From: Marvania coccoides
Taxonomy: Eukaryota; Chlorophyta; Trebouxiophyceae; Chlorellales; Chlorellaceae
Assembly (NCBI GenBank): GCA_963854735.1
Contig: OY978105.1
Span: 434,001-498,000 of the forward strand
Reading direction: 5' to 3'
DNA length: 64,000 nucleotides
Made by a program: the position numbers and the translations under genes. The notes under the pieces were generated by a model. The model was not told where the DNA came from and did no database searches. It saw only the letters and a program-made list of their open reading frames with translations. Below are positions 9,766-19,968 of the stretch, in pieces. The first letter of the stretch is position 1. Every line of letters starts with the position of its first letter.

Positions 9766-12643
9766 ATGTGGGAGACGTATACCTGGCTGGTAAGATCAAT
9801 TCTTTTGCTGCGAAACCATATTAATTTTAGATTGCAACCCTCGATTCAACTTTGCGAGAGAAAAAATCTCTAGAGTAGTCCTACGCTGCATTTCCTACGC
9901 TGCATTCCAGCCCCATGCAATTCACTCCCCGGCCCCGTCGCTTCTCTTTTCAACCGCCTGAACGTTCAATAATAAGAAAACGCTCTCACGTTTTTGCCAA
10001 CCCTTTTTCGCGTGCAGTTCGCAGTATCCGTCATCCTTGCACTCTTCGTGGCGTGGGGCATCGGTACGTAACCGCCTGTGCTCTCCTTATCCCGCCCCTT
10101 TGTTTTTTCGCTCACCGCCACTGCATTTTTCATCTTCTCTTGCGTACATAGGCGCCAATGACGTCGCAAACGCGTTCGGGACCTCCGTGGGTGCCAAAGC
10201 GCTCACTATGAAGCAGGCCATCGTCATTGCCTCCATCACTGAGTTCTCAGGCGCTGTGCTCCTCGGCTCTGGCGTCACCGACACCATTAAATCTGGCATC
10301 GCCAAGGTGTCCGCCTACACCTACGAGCCCGAGCTGCTGATGGTACGTTTTCACACATCTCCCCCCCACCTCTGGCGCCACAAATCCTGCAATTTCCCCT
10401 TGTAATTAATAAATATAAAACAAACATTTTCCGCAGTACGGCATGGTGTGCGCCCTGCTGTCCGCCGGCCTGTGGCTTCTGCTGGCTACCTTCCTGGAGC
10501 TCCCTGTGTCCACCACCCACTCCATCGTTGGCGCTATCATCGGAATGTCCCTGGTGGCGGCTGGCAGCGATTCAATCATTTGGACCGAAGCCCCCAAGCC
10601 CGGGTCTCCCTTCCCCGGCGGCGTGGTGGCCATCATCCTCGCCTGGTTCGTCACTCCAGCCATGGCTGCCGTCGTCGCCGCCCTGCTGTTCCTCTTCACC
10701 AAGCTTGTGGTGCTGAAGGCCAAGGATCCCTTCAAGCGCTCCCTGCTGCTGTTCCCCCTCTACACCTTCATCACCGTGTGGGTGGCCACCTACTTCATCA
10801 TCCAGAAGGGCGTCAACAGCTGGATGAAGAGTGAGTAGGGGGGAAATGCCGCAGTGAAAAACAATTAGTCGGGGGTTTCAGGGATAATCTGGTTCCCTCA
10901 TCCGCCGCCATTTTTCTTTACTGCACTAGTTGTCTTTAATTCTATTACTACTACTGTTACCTCTATTCCTCTCACCGTGGACCCCTCCCCTCCCAACTTT
11001 GATATTTTATTGCAGACGAGACTTACACCAACGGCTGCCCTCCTGCCGGCACCGCCCCCTCCGAAAAGTACAAGACCGCCGCCGACGGCACCGTCACGGT
11101 CACTGGCTGTGCCATTCCCGACGGCACCAACGCCTGGATCTCAACCACTGTGGCCGCCGTCGTGACGATCATCTGCATCGCCTCGCTCAAGTGGGTGGTC
11201 AAGCTCGTGGAGCGCGACCTCACCGCGCTGGAGACCGCTGAGGCCCGCGCGATTGAGCGCAAGGCCGCTGTTGCTGCCGGCACCGTAGAAAACGGCGGCA
11301 AGGACGACGCTGCCGAGGAGGCAGCGCCCTCCACCAACCGCACCCCCGCAATGCTCCAGAGCATGCGCAAGTCCAAGGTGGGTGCAGTTTTACTTCTCAG
11401 CCCCCCTGCTACTTGCTATTTCTTAATTCATTCAAACACTATGGAAGAAATCCCCCCCCCTTCTCACCAAGTACATTCTTTCTTCAGATATTATCAAATT
11501 AACGCTGCTTGTCCTCCCTTTTCTCACTAATAATCCATTTCCCCCCCCGTCGTTCCTCCCTTCTAACGCAAAACAGGTCTGGACCACCCTCACCCACGGC
11601 TCTAACTACGACATCCACGAGTCGGTGGCTGATGACGAGAAAATCATGGCCATGCACAACGAGGCAGAGCTGTTCGACCGCAAGACCGAGCTGTCCTTCA
11701 AGTACCTCCAGGTGCTCACCGCCTGCGCCAACTCCTTTGCCCACGGTCAGTTTGCACGCTAATCCCCCCCCCCCCCCCCTTCTACACCTCTTTTTCGCCC
11801 CATTCACGTAATTAAACCCCTCCGTGTGCTATTCTTCGCCTAAACACAGGAGCCAACGACGTAGCCAATGCCATTGGCTCCATGGCTGCCGTTTACGGAA
11901 TTTGGCAGTGCGCCTGCGCCAACTCCAAGGCCACCGTCCCCATCTGGATGTTCGTCCTGGGCGGTGTGGGTCTGGTCATCGGCCTGGCCACCTATGGCTA
12001 CAAGATCATGCGCGCGCTGGGCGTGAAAATGACCAAGCTCACCAACGCCCGCGGCTACTGCGCCGAGCTGACCTCCGCCGTCATTGTCATCGTGGCCTCC
12101 CGCTACGGCTTCCCCGTGTCCACCACCCAGGTCATCACCGGCGCCATCACCGGCATCGGCATCCAGGAGGTCATCTCCGCCAAGATGCGCGGCGAGAAGA
12201 ACGCCGCCTCTCGCTTCAACTTCATGCTGCTCCTCAAGTTCTTCGGCGGCTGGGTGGCCACGCTGTTCGTGTCCGGCCTCACCGCCGCGATCTTCACCGC
12301 GCAGGGCGTCTTTGCGCCCTCCCGCGCCGCAGTCGACTACCGCGCCACCCTCAACTCGGCCTACAACTCCACTAACTACGACATGGCGAACCTCCTCATT
12401 GCGGCTGGCAACGTGCCCAACCCCACTGAGGCGCAGAAGCAGGCGATGTCGTGGGGTCAAGCCCTGCTGGACTCGATCAAGCAGACCTGGGACACGGATG
12501 CCAACACCAATCTCAACCCTCTTTTCTTCACGGAAACCTTCCAGAACGGGTCGTGGTACCTCGGCAACGCCACCCAGACGGGTGTGCTGGTCAACACCTT
12601 CATGCCCACCATGCCCGCCGTCAACGGCATCAACCTGTCGTAA
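9766..12643 (+). CDS. PHO4-family sodium/phosphate symporter
   Basis: Seven exons (9766-9789, 10018-10063, 10152-10342, 10437-10830, 11016-11377, 11577-11745, 11850-12643) encode 659 residues. PHO4 proteins import inorganic phosphate with Na+ or H+ across the plasma membrane. The two family repeats are clear: WGIGANDVANAFGTSVGAK near residue 22 and FAHGANDVANAIGSMAAVYG after the central loop; each is followed by the paired signature, VSTTHSIVGAIIG and VSTTQVITGAITG. A hydrophilic loop of about 130 residues separates the halves, and a Thr/Asn-rich extension closes the protein. The first two coding exons are tiny (8 and about 15 codons). Both GANDVANA motifs are split at the same Gly by a phase-1 intron, consistent with an ancient internal duplication that kept its intron. 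Confidence 0.95.
11764..11779. repeat. poly-C tract (16 C) in a transporter intron
   Basis: Uninterrupted C run in intron 6 of the phosphate transporter, just after the donor. Confidence 0.9.
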
Positions 12644-12736
12644 AAGCGCACAGGAGAAGAGACCGGTGCCGAGGTTAATTCAATCTTCCCCCCCTCCACC
12701 CCATGAATTGTCTTTCGTGACATTTCATAAAACCCT

Positions 12737-12917
12737 AAAACCCCCAAAGGCCCACCACTGCTTTTTGTTATGTCTGCAAGGTTTCGCCGACGATTCGTAT
12801 CCTACCCTAATCTTTTTTATCCGTACCTCTTTCTTTCATGGCAAGGAAAACTACCACGAAAACCCCCAAAGGCGCTCTTCATTGCTTTTTGTTATGCTGC
12901 AAGACCTGGCTGCCGAC
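12737..12917 (+). repeat. short direct repeat, two copies about 122 bp apart
   Basis: Copies at 12737-12792 and 12859-12917 share the cores aaaacccccaaagg, tgctttttgttatg and gccgacg in the same order. They lie just downstream of the transporter stop codon, so probably in its 3' UTR. Confidence 0.7.
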
Positions 12918-12964
12918 GCCAACACATACATTTTAAAATACCTCTTCTAGCCCCCTCCCCATCA

Positions 12965-13009
12965 TTCTTTCTTTCTTTCCTTTCTTTCTTTCCTTTCTTT
13001 CTCGCTTTC
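12965..13009. repeat. (CTTT)n microsatellite
   Basis: Imperfect CTTT/CCTTT repeat on the + strand. Confidence 0.85.
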
Positions 13010-13299
13010 ATTCAAGTCTCATTTTTTCCCTGTGCATTTGCCGATTATTTCAGCGTCAATATGCAACAGTTGAAAAAAAAAACTTTCTTAATCATGGAAT
13101 TATTATTTGTGACAGGTGTCATGTAAGCGGTCATTTGTTTAATAAGAAGGGACAATGAACAATACAATGCAAGCAACTGTACATCATATATACACAGTTA
13201 TTCCATTCTATAAGTATGGCCAGCGATTCCTTTCGCCAAGCGTTGACAGTCCGCCATCGGAGTAATACATAAATTTGATAAGTTCACAAAAAAAGGGGT

Positions 13300-14131
13300 T
13301 CATACGTTTGATTGGTGGGGCTCCTGTGCGTCATTTTCTCTCATCCTAGATCTTCTGCAAGAACCCCAACGAACCAATTTAGAAGGGAAAAAAAGATTCC
13401 AGAAAACAAAGGGATTTTTAAATTGCTGCTACTCTCACCGTTCAAACGCCAGCGAAGCGAGCACCGTGAAAATGGCGCGCATGATGATGAACCCAGGGAG
13501 GCCAATCATCACCCCGTACACCAGCACCTTCACCATGGTGCCAGCCCACGGCTGCTTCGTGATAACCGCCAGCAGCGTCACTGTCAACGTCAGCACAGCA
13601 GCGGAAACGCCGATCCAAAACGGCCAGCTGTTGAAAATGCTGGGCCAGCACCTGCGCCGGGCGGGCTCGGGGGGGAAGGACTCTCCCGGCTCTATTATGC
13701 GGACTGTCACTGAGGCCCGGGAGAGGTGCCGGCCTACCTCAGATTGGAGTGCGGGAAAAAGTTGATCGGAGTATGGCGAGCGGCAAATTTCGCAGCTCAG
13801 GGTGGATTTTTCCCGCACCCAGAGCTTGAGGCACTTGAGGTGGGCGAACTGAACTGCAACGCAAAGTAATAATCATGAATACCCATGAATGAATTTGTAG
13901 GAAAAGAAGCGTTGGGGGCGGTAAAAGAGGGAAAAAAGACGTACGTGTGCCTTGGCATGAACAAGGCTTCACCATTTCTAGTGGATCGTCGTTCATGAGA
14001 CAGATGCGGCACTCTGCCTGCTGGTCTGGTTGGGTGTCGGCATTCGAAGGAGCACCGTCCACAGGCTTTGGCTCTTCTACCAATGGAACGCCAGAGCCAT
14101 TCGGGTGCACGATGCTGGGATCTGAGATCAT
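13300..14131 (-). CDS. RING-CH (MARCH-like) membrane E3 ubiquitin ligase, array member A
   Basis: Exons 14131-13945, 13853-13439, 13354-13300 encode 218 residues. RING-CH proteins are membrane-bound ubiquitin ligases acting on other membrane proteins. The C4HC3 RING begins AECRICLMND near residue 40, continues PCSCQGTLQFAHLKCLKLWV and ends LSCEICRSPY. A linker follows, then two hydrophobic segments, the second region containing KQPWAGTMVKVLVYGV. If exon 2 is read through, translation stops inside the donor (CG|GTGAGA); the splice to exon 3 adds a short charged tail (RRSRMRENDAQEP). The first intron (phase 1) falls in the codon after GT of the CQGTLQ segment. First of five tandem paralogues, and most like member B. 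Confidence 0.85.
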
Positions 14132-14758
14132 GGAAGCTGTATTTGCTGCCCCAGCAGCGGCTGAACTAGCTGAACGTAACTCGAATTAAATTAGATTTTG
14201 TTTCTGTCGCGAGCAGGCAAGCCATTTTTGCTGATATTAAGTAAGTTGCAGGCACGGCCATTAAAATTAGCGGTTTGAATTTGAAAATAAAAGTAACGAG
14301 GCACTCGAAATTTCAAAATATCCAACCAACGCGCCCTTACCAAAAAAAACTAAAACGTAAAACTCACACCCATTACGCCACATGCAGAGAGCTACGGGCC
14401 TTAGGGGTGCTTCCCCAGGGACTGAACGCCCAGCAGGCAGCGGTGGAGACTGCTGGCATTCCTTTTGGCAGCGGTCTGAGCATGCCGTCTGCTGCAGCTA
14501 AACTCCAGATGTGCCCCAGCGTTACATAAACAAAATAGCAATTAAAGAATCAATGTGAAGCACATGGTCAAATGAATGCTTATTTATTATTAATCAATGA
14601 ATTATTTATTGGTCTAAGAAAGGATTAGTGCCCGGAGTATCCCGATGACATAATTATTTGTCAACAACAGTTTCTCCGGCATTTTATTATTATTATAAAT
14701 GTGTGCATATATACATATATATTAACAAAGGGTGCTTTAAGAGGACCCCGTCCTAGTT
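14132..14758. other. intergenic spacer in the RING-CH array (A-B)
   Basis: 627 bp, AT-rich, with TATA-like strings near 14700-14730. No gene recognised. Confidence 0.5.
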
Positions 14759-15615
14759 TTATGGCGCTGCCGCAGCGGCAGCTCGGCTTTCAGGCCTGAA
14801 AAAAAAAAATGACTCCTAAGAACATGCTTGTGGCGAACAACAATGGAAATTGCATGATTAATGGCATTGCTATCTTGTCAGTTACCTTTTCACCAGCAGC
14901 GACAGCGCAACCGACACCACCGCGTTCAAAATAACCAGCGACGGCAGGCCGATGATCACGCCGTATACCATGACCTTCACCATGCCGCCAGCCCACGGCT
15001 GCTCCGTCATGACCGCAACAATGGTCACCAGCAGAGCGACAGTCACGATCAAGACCGCAAACCAGAAGGGGGCGCTGTGAAAAATCTTCCAAAGGCGGCT
15101 TCGCGGGGGCAGCGTGGCTGCCGGCGCCATCTGGATGACCACGGAGTTGTGCAGGGCGGCCTCTTTCTCCAGCTCTGGCTGCAGCTGCTTGGCGTAGGGC
15201 GCCTTGCAAAGTTCGCAAGCAATTTCGCCTGCCCCCCCCTTTGGGGGGCATCGCTCCCGCACCCACATTTTCAGGCACTTCAGGTGGGCGTGCTTGACTG
15301 CAGCGCATAGAAACAAGTGAGCGTTAGCGTATTGATTGATGGAAGTTTGTAAGGAGGGCTATGGGCGGGAGGGCAGGGAGGTTAACAATGGAACGTACGG
15401 GTACCGCTGCAGCTGCAAGGCTCTACCATCTCGCTCGCGCTGCCCGTCATCAAGCAGATGCGACACTCGGGCTGCTCTGAGATAGTCGGCTGGTCAGCGG
15501 CGCCAGGCTTGTCTGGGTAGACTGCAATGACGGCAGGAGGTGGAGGAGGGCGTGGCGCGTTTGATGCTTTAATATCAACGGCCTCAGGGGCCGCAGGATG
15601 GTTTTGCATAGTCAT
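14759..15615 (-). CDS. RING-CH membrane E3 ligase, array member B
   Basis: Exons 15615-15399, 15297-14886, 14795-14759 encode 221 residues. Layout matches member A: a Pro-rich N-terminus, then the RING-CH (PECRICLMTG, PCSCSGTLKHAHLKCLKMWV, IACELCKAPY), then two membrane segments with TEQPWAGGMVKVMVYGVIIG. The inner part of the RING is longer than in A by about seven residues (a CPPKGGAGE insertion). The exon 2 donor AAAAG|GTAACT sits at the position where A, C, D and E also have one, and the last exon adds only 12 residues (RPESRAAAAAAP). Introns GT-AG, phases 1 and 2. Substrates cannot be read from sequence. Confidence 0.85.
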
Positions 15616-15878
15616 TGAACTAAATTATAGGGGGTCAAGCCGCCTCTTTTACTGGTTTAAAAAAACGACACGGCAATTTCAATTAAATTTGCTTCGGCTG
15701 TTTCTGATTAAAAACACAAATGCGTGGCCCTATTGTATAAAGTTGTAATATTTAATGATTATAGAATGCGACAAAAGGGCGGACGGAGGTTTAAATGGGA
15801 ATCTTAATATTGGCTGCTAGCTGGCATTTTCGTGGAAAGAAAAAATCATTGTAAATATAACTTTTCTGTTCAATATTA

Positions 15879-15910
15879 GGCCGACTAAACTAGATTCCCG
15901 TTTCAGGCTA
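15879..15910 (+). repeat. left terminal inverted repeat of the MITE
   Basis: Pairs with 16423-16454 in inverse orientation with one mismatch (T against G in the middle). Confidence 0.88.
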
Positions 15911-16422
15911 ACATTTTTCCCAGCGAGGTTGAGGGGGGGGGGGGGATTTTCGTTCGTTAGTTATACTTCGTCAAGCTGCTGAGAACCCCCTAACTGAACG
16001 TTTAAGTGCTCTGGACACCTGCTACGTGTATATATGCAGATATAATTTATAAAAAATACTTTAAAATAAAATTCGAGTCACAAGAGACTATTTTTGATAC
16101 CGCGGCCACCCTTCACTCACTCTCCTCACTCAGCTCCTTATCAATCTCCTCCTCATCAGTCTCCTCCTCGCTTGCTACAGGCCCTGTTTCCTTGTAAATT
16201 TCCTTGACACCGCGGTGCACCGTCAAAATTGGCGACCTGAACCCAATCCATTTGAAAATATGCACCCTGTGGGCACTTCCTCGCTTGTTTCGAGCTGGAT
16301 AAATGCTGTATTCCTTGGATTTACAGGAATTAGAGTCTCACAGGGCTCAGAAAGGCCAAAATTCAATGTGGGCGATTTTGACGAACGAAACCCGTTTTTT
16401 TATTTTTAAGGGGGGGGGGGGG

Positions 16423-16454
16423 TAGCCTGAACCGGGAATCTAGTTTAGTCGGCC
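16423..16454 (-). repeat. right terminal inverted repeat of the MITE
   Basis: Inverse complement of 15879-15910 with one mismatch; followed by the TTA target duplication. Confidence 0.88.
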
Positions 16455-16491
16455 TTACAATTTGGAAGTTTAAGTAGAAATGGCGCAGCGT

Positions 16492-17380
16492 TCAGACACT
16501 CTGCGCGCCTTGCGGCGATGCAGCCGCTTCTTGCTCTGCCGGGGCTGCTGCATTAGTTCTGTCCTCAGGTCTGCATAGTTGAAGAACGAAAACACGAGTA
16601 ACCCCATTGCATTAAAAATTAAACGCCGTTTCACATCAACGCACTCGGCGGCAGTATGGGTCTGGGAATTTACAACGCACTCCCTTACTTTTTAAAACAC
16701 GGCAGGGAAAGGACGCCATACAACGTCAGGTTCATAAGTATCACGCTTGGCCATCCAATTATCGTGCCGTACACCAGCGCAGTGACGCTGGCCCCAGCCC
16801 AGGGCTGTCCCGTTAAAGCAGCAAAAATTGTCACCAGGAGCCCTAATCCGGCCACAATAATGGCCCCTGTAAAGGTCAGGATGCTGAACATCTCCATGAA
16901 ACTCCTCTTTCGGGGCTCGGTTGGCCCCTCGACAGCGGCGGCAGTGGCGGCGAGAGGGTGGGCTGATTGGTGAACTAGTAAAGGTTTGAGCTGCTCGGCA
17001 TATTGGGCGTGGCAAATCTCGCAATAAAGAGAGTGGCGCGCCCTGAACCAGCGCTGCAGGCATTTGAGGTGGCATAGCTGGACTGCAAACCGAAGAAACG
17101 GATAAGGTGTTTACTCTCAACTAACCCAACATTATTTACAACTAACTAAATTTTTTAACTTACGCGTTCCGCGACAACTGCACGGTGATATCATTTCTGA
17201 TGGGAAATCGACTTCCTGGCAGATGCGACACTCCGCCTGTGCCTGGGGAGCTATCTGCAGTGTGGGCTGCGCTGGCGTTGTGGCGGTGGAAGGAGCGGCT
17301 GAGAGGGGGACGTAGATGTGCAGAGGTTCCCCCCCTGGTGGCTCTACGTCCGTATTGCTTCTGCTCATGCTACTGTTCAT
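16492..17380 (-). CDS. RING-CH membrane E3 ligase, array member C
   Basis: Exons 17380-17164, 17082-16689, 16570-16492 encode 229 residues. RING-CH: AECRICQEVDF, SPCSCRGTLQLCHLKCLQRWF, LYCEICHAQY. Two membrane segments follow; the second region is GQPWAGASVTALVYGTIIG, related to A and B but more diverged. The third exon adds 26 residues rich in Ala and Glu (KPEDRTNAAAPAEQE). Read-through of exon 2 would stop at once inside AAAAA|GTAAGG. Exon 1 has exactly the same length (217 nt) as that of member B. The MITE lies immediately downstream of this gene. Confidence 0.84.
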
Positions 17381-18291
17381 TAAATGCGGGTTTACGGTCT
17401 AAAAGCCGCCCAGGTTGGACGTAGATTATAAAACGGCCATACAGCGTTTTCTCGCTGAAAGTGGCTGGAAACTCTGGTTATGGGTAAATTTATGCCGGAG
17501 ACAGAGCATTTTTAGTGAATGCGCGGAAAACTCTCGCGATTTTCGGGGCGGCGTATGACGTGGCAAAACCAATGTGGCGCGCAGTACAGTCACTCTCTCT
17601 CTTTCTCTCTTTCTCTTTTACAGCCTATAGCCGCGTTCAAAGAACACCCTACAACCTTCACCTCCAAATCAAAGATAATAACTAACCAGGCAAAAATCAA
17701 ACTGCTCAATCAAATCGAATCTTCGTCGTGGGACACGTCCTCCGTCACCTCGCCGTAAAATACTTGTACCATTGGTCTCAGCCGAAGACCCATCCCCGTG
17801 TAAGGCTGTCGCTGGTTCCAGGACTGAGTCACTGGGGTGGGATTTTATTAATTTACCAAAGTTTCTTTGTAGCAACCAAGAGAGAGAGTCACTGAGGTGC
17901 AATATGCTGGGGTACCGTCTCAGCACGGCGAAGCCCATACAGACATAATGATTATTCAAAAGGGTTGGACGGTAACAACGCTCAGCGAAGATCAAGCTGT
18001 GCGACCATTTGTTGATGGTGATTTCTGTCGTTGCTTTTTCAAGGTTGCATAATTTCATATGCCCAGTACGTATACTCCTTGCATTAAAAAAAATGAAATG
18101 TATTGCACGTAAAATGAATAAATAACGGGCCAAAATATAATCCCATGCGCAATTATAAACAGCAAGGCGTTGCATTGAGAACAAAGAACAACGGAGTAAA
18201 AACAAATATTGCACAACTATATGGGGGGGGGGGGACTAAAACGTTACAGACATATACATACTATACAAAAACTGCCCTTCAGTACCGCGCC
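17381..18291. other. intergenic spacer in the RING-CH array (C-D) with an exon-like island
   Basis: 911 bp. A CT-rich run occurs at about 17588-17620, and 13 G in a row near 18223-18235. An exon-like stretch at 17831-17710 (-) is listed separately. Otherwise nothing recognisable. Confidence 0.5.
17710..17831 (-). pseudogene. orphan exon-like fragment
   Basis: Downstream of a good acceptor (ccccag at 17837-17832) the minus strand reads 39 codons to a TGA with normal amino-acid use: QSWNQRQPYTGMGLRLRP, then MVQVFYGEVTEDVSHDEDSI. No upstream exon could be joined with confidence. It may be the last exon of an unmodelled gene or a leftover fragment. Family not recognised. Confidence 0.25.
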
Positions 18292-19298
18292 CTATACAAT
18301 GCGATCGAGCTGTTCAGAACCGGCGACGCTGGGCGCTGCCTGCCGGCTTTGCGATTCCTCCGCTGCCGAAGGGTTTTGATGTTGTCTTGGCGAGGCTCTT
18401 TCTCTTCGCCTGGAACGCAAAACAAAATTGTTAGCCACAATGAAGTCAACAGGTTGTTCATATGCCCGGGCAACACCGCGAGGAAAAAAAAGCCAGCTAT
18501 GAACGATGCAAATTCTTTGTTGTTCCCCCGCACCTTTTGCTGATAAATATTGTGAACACCACGTTGAAGATGACGCCGAATATCACGATGATGGGCAGCC
18601 CGAACGCCAGAAATTTCAGCGCAGTAGTCCCCCAAGCCTGCCCAGTAAACGTGCCGATGAGCACTAGGAGCATTACAACGGCAAAGGGGCAAACCAGCGC
18701 CAGTATTGTCCACACGCACCGCCGGCTACTCTCTGGCTCAGCCGCAGGCTCGGATGCTGCCGTTGAGGGATCGGCAATTCGAGCTTTTATGCAACCCTCT
18801 AGCACTGGCAGGAGTTTTTCCGAGTATGGCGAACGGCATATTTCACAGACCAGGGCGGACTGTTCGCCCACCCAGCGTTTGAGACACAGCAGGTGGGCGT
18901 ACTCCACTGCAAAGCAGTAGTTTGTAAAGGTGAGAAAATATTTGCCATAAGGTGTTGAAAGAAAATGAAGTAAACGCTGGTATTCAATCTGCCCTTGGGG
19001 GAGTGCCCTTGGGAGACCGTGCGGCGGCAGGATGGGTATGGGGGTTCACAAGTAAAACACTGCTAATGGGCAGATATATCGACTCACATGTGCCTGTGCA
19101 ATTGCAGGGTGCCACAACCTCAGAAAGAGCGTCAGACATGAGGCAGATGCGGCACTCCGCCTGTGCTCCCTTCTCTTCCTGTTCCTGTTCCGTCGACGAC
19201 ATTGTAACTGCACTGCAAGCAGGGCCCGGGTCTTCCGTCAGCGCGTTACCCAGATCGCTGGCACCGTTTTCAGGGACGGAAAACTGCTCCGCTGCCAT
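18292..19298 (-). CDS. RING-CH membrane E3 ligase, array member D
   Basis: Exons 19298-19088, 18906-18534, 18409-18292 encode 233 residues. RING-CH: AECRICLMSDA, APCNCTGTLEYAHLLCLKRWV, LVCEICRSPY. The membrane region has GQAWGTTALKFLAFGLPIIV, clearly closer to member E than to A-C. Exon 3 gives the longest tail of the set, 38 residues rich in Gln, Arg and Ser (RRERASPRQHQNPSAAEE). Introns GT-AG in phases 1 and 2. The alternative without exon 3 would end CGGTTKNLHRS; the spliced form is preferred because all five members share this junction. Confidence 0.83.
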
Positions 19299-19968
19299 GT
19301 TATTCAGCTTCTAAAAATAAATAAGATCGTCTAATAATTTATTTATTTCCGGATCCGGAGGGCTGTGAGGTTTCTACGCTGCGTTTAATATGCATTATAG
19401 GTATGCCTATCTACATTTCTTGAAAAGTTAAACGTTTCCTCGAATTTTGAAACAACCCAACAACTGGGAAGACTCTGCAAACTCTTATAAACTTCCAAGT
19501 CCTATAAAGCGAGGCGGGTACTTTTTTAACCTAAATACTCCTGCCCTAAATTTGAGCCATCCTGCTGTCCCCAGCACTCCATGCAGCGTAATTTACTCGT
19601 TCAAGGAGAGGTTTTCCAGCAGCAGCACCCAGCAACGTGGTCCAGCACCGCGAGAATTTAAGTTCTGCGGCAGTGAAGCCTCCCAAATAATCTGGTCAAT
19701 CATTCTGAAGCGAAGGATCACGTCCAGGATAGCACCCCCTCCACAGAAGGGCAGCAAACGTGTTTCATGTCTAAAATGGTGCAACACTTCAGTAAAAAAG
19801 TGCTTTAATGGATAATTTAAATAGCATACAACAGACAATAGCGTACAAGGTCGGAGATGGTTGAATGAAAGAGGATAACGTGGGTCCAAATGATATTAAA
19901 ATTCAAAGTCAACAATAAAAATTCATTTCGCAGGTAGACAATTCTTCTAATTGATTTATTATGCGGCC
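19299..19968. other. intergenic spacer in the RING-CH array (D-E)
   Basis: 670 bp. Both strands stay open across about 19593-19815 but neither translation resembles a known family. No repeat or RNA gene seen. Confidence 0.45.

Larger units (their letters stand above)
12644..13299. other. convergent 3' region, phosphate transporter / RING-CH gene A
   Basis: 656 bp with no gene. It holds two diverged copies of a ~57-bp sequence (12737-12792 and 12859-12917), both containing aaaacccccaaagg and ctttttgttatg, and a (CTTT)n run at about 12965-13009. Confidence 0.6.
15879..16454. mobile_element. PIF/Harbinger-like MITE, about 576 bp
   Basis: The element is bounded by terminal inverted repeats of about 32 bp with one mismatch (15879-15910 and 16423-16454), each beginning GGCCGACTAAAC when read inward. 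It is flanked by a perfect 3-bp duplication, TTA, at 15876-15878 and 16455-16457. A 3-bp TTA/TAA target duplication and ends starting GG are the signature of the PIF/Harbinger superfamily. No transposase-like reading frame is present inside, so it is non-autonomous. Runs of 13-14 G lie close to both ends on the + strand. It sits between RING-CH members B and C. Confidence 0.85.

Noticed and set aside
13435..13818. Two-exon models of the RING-CH genes ending at the read-through stop
   Set aside because: The stop lies at or just after a splice donor in all five paralogues, and each has a matching downstream acceptor and exon.
17669..18214. 181-codon minus-strand frame between RING-CH members C and D
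   Set aside because: No family content, AT-rich codons; only the small 17831-17710 piece in a different frame looks coding.
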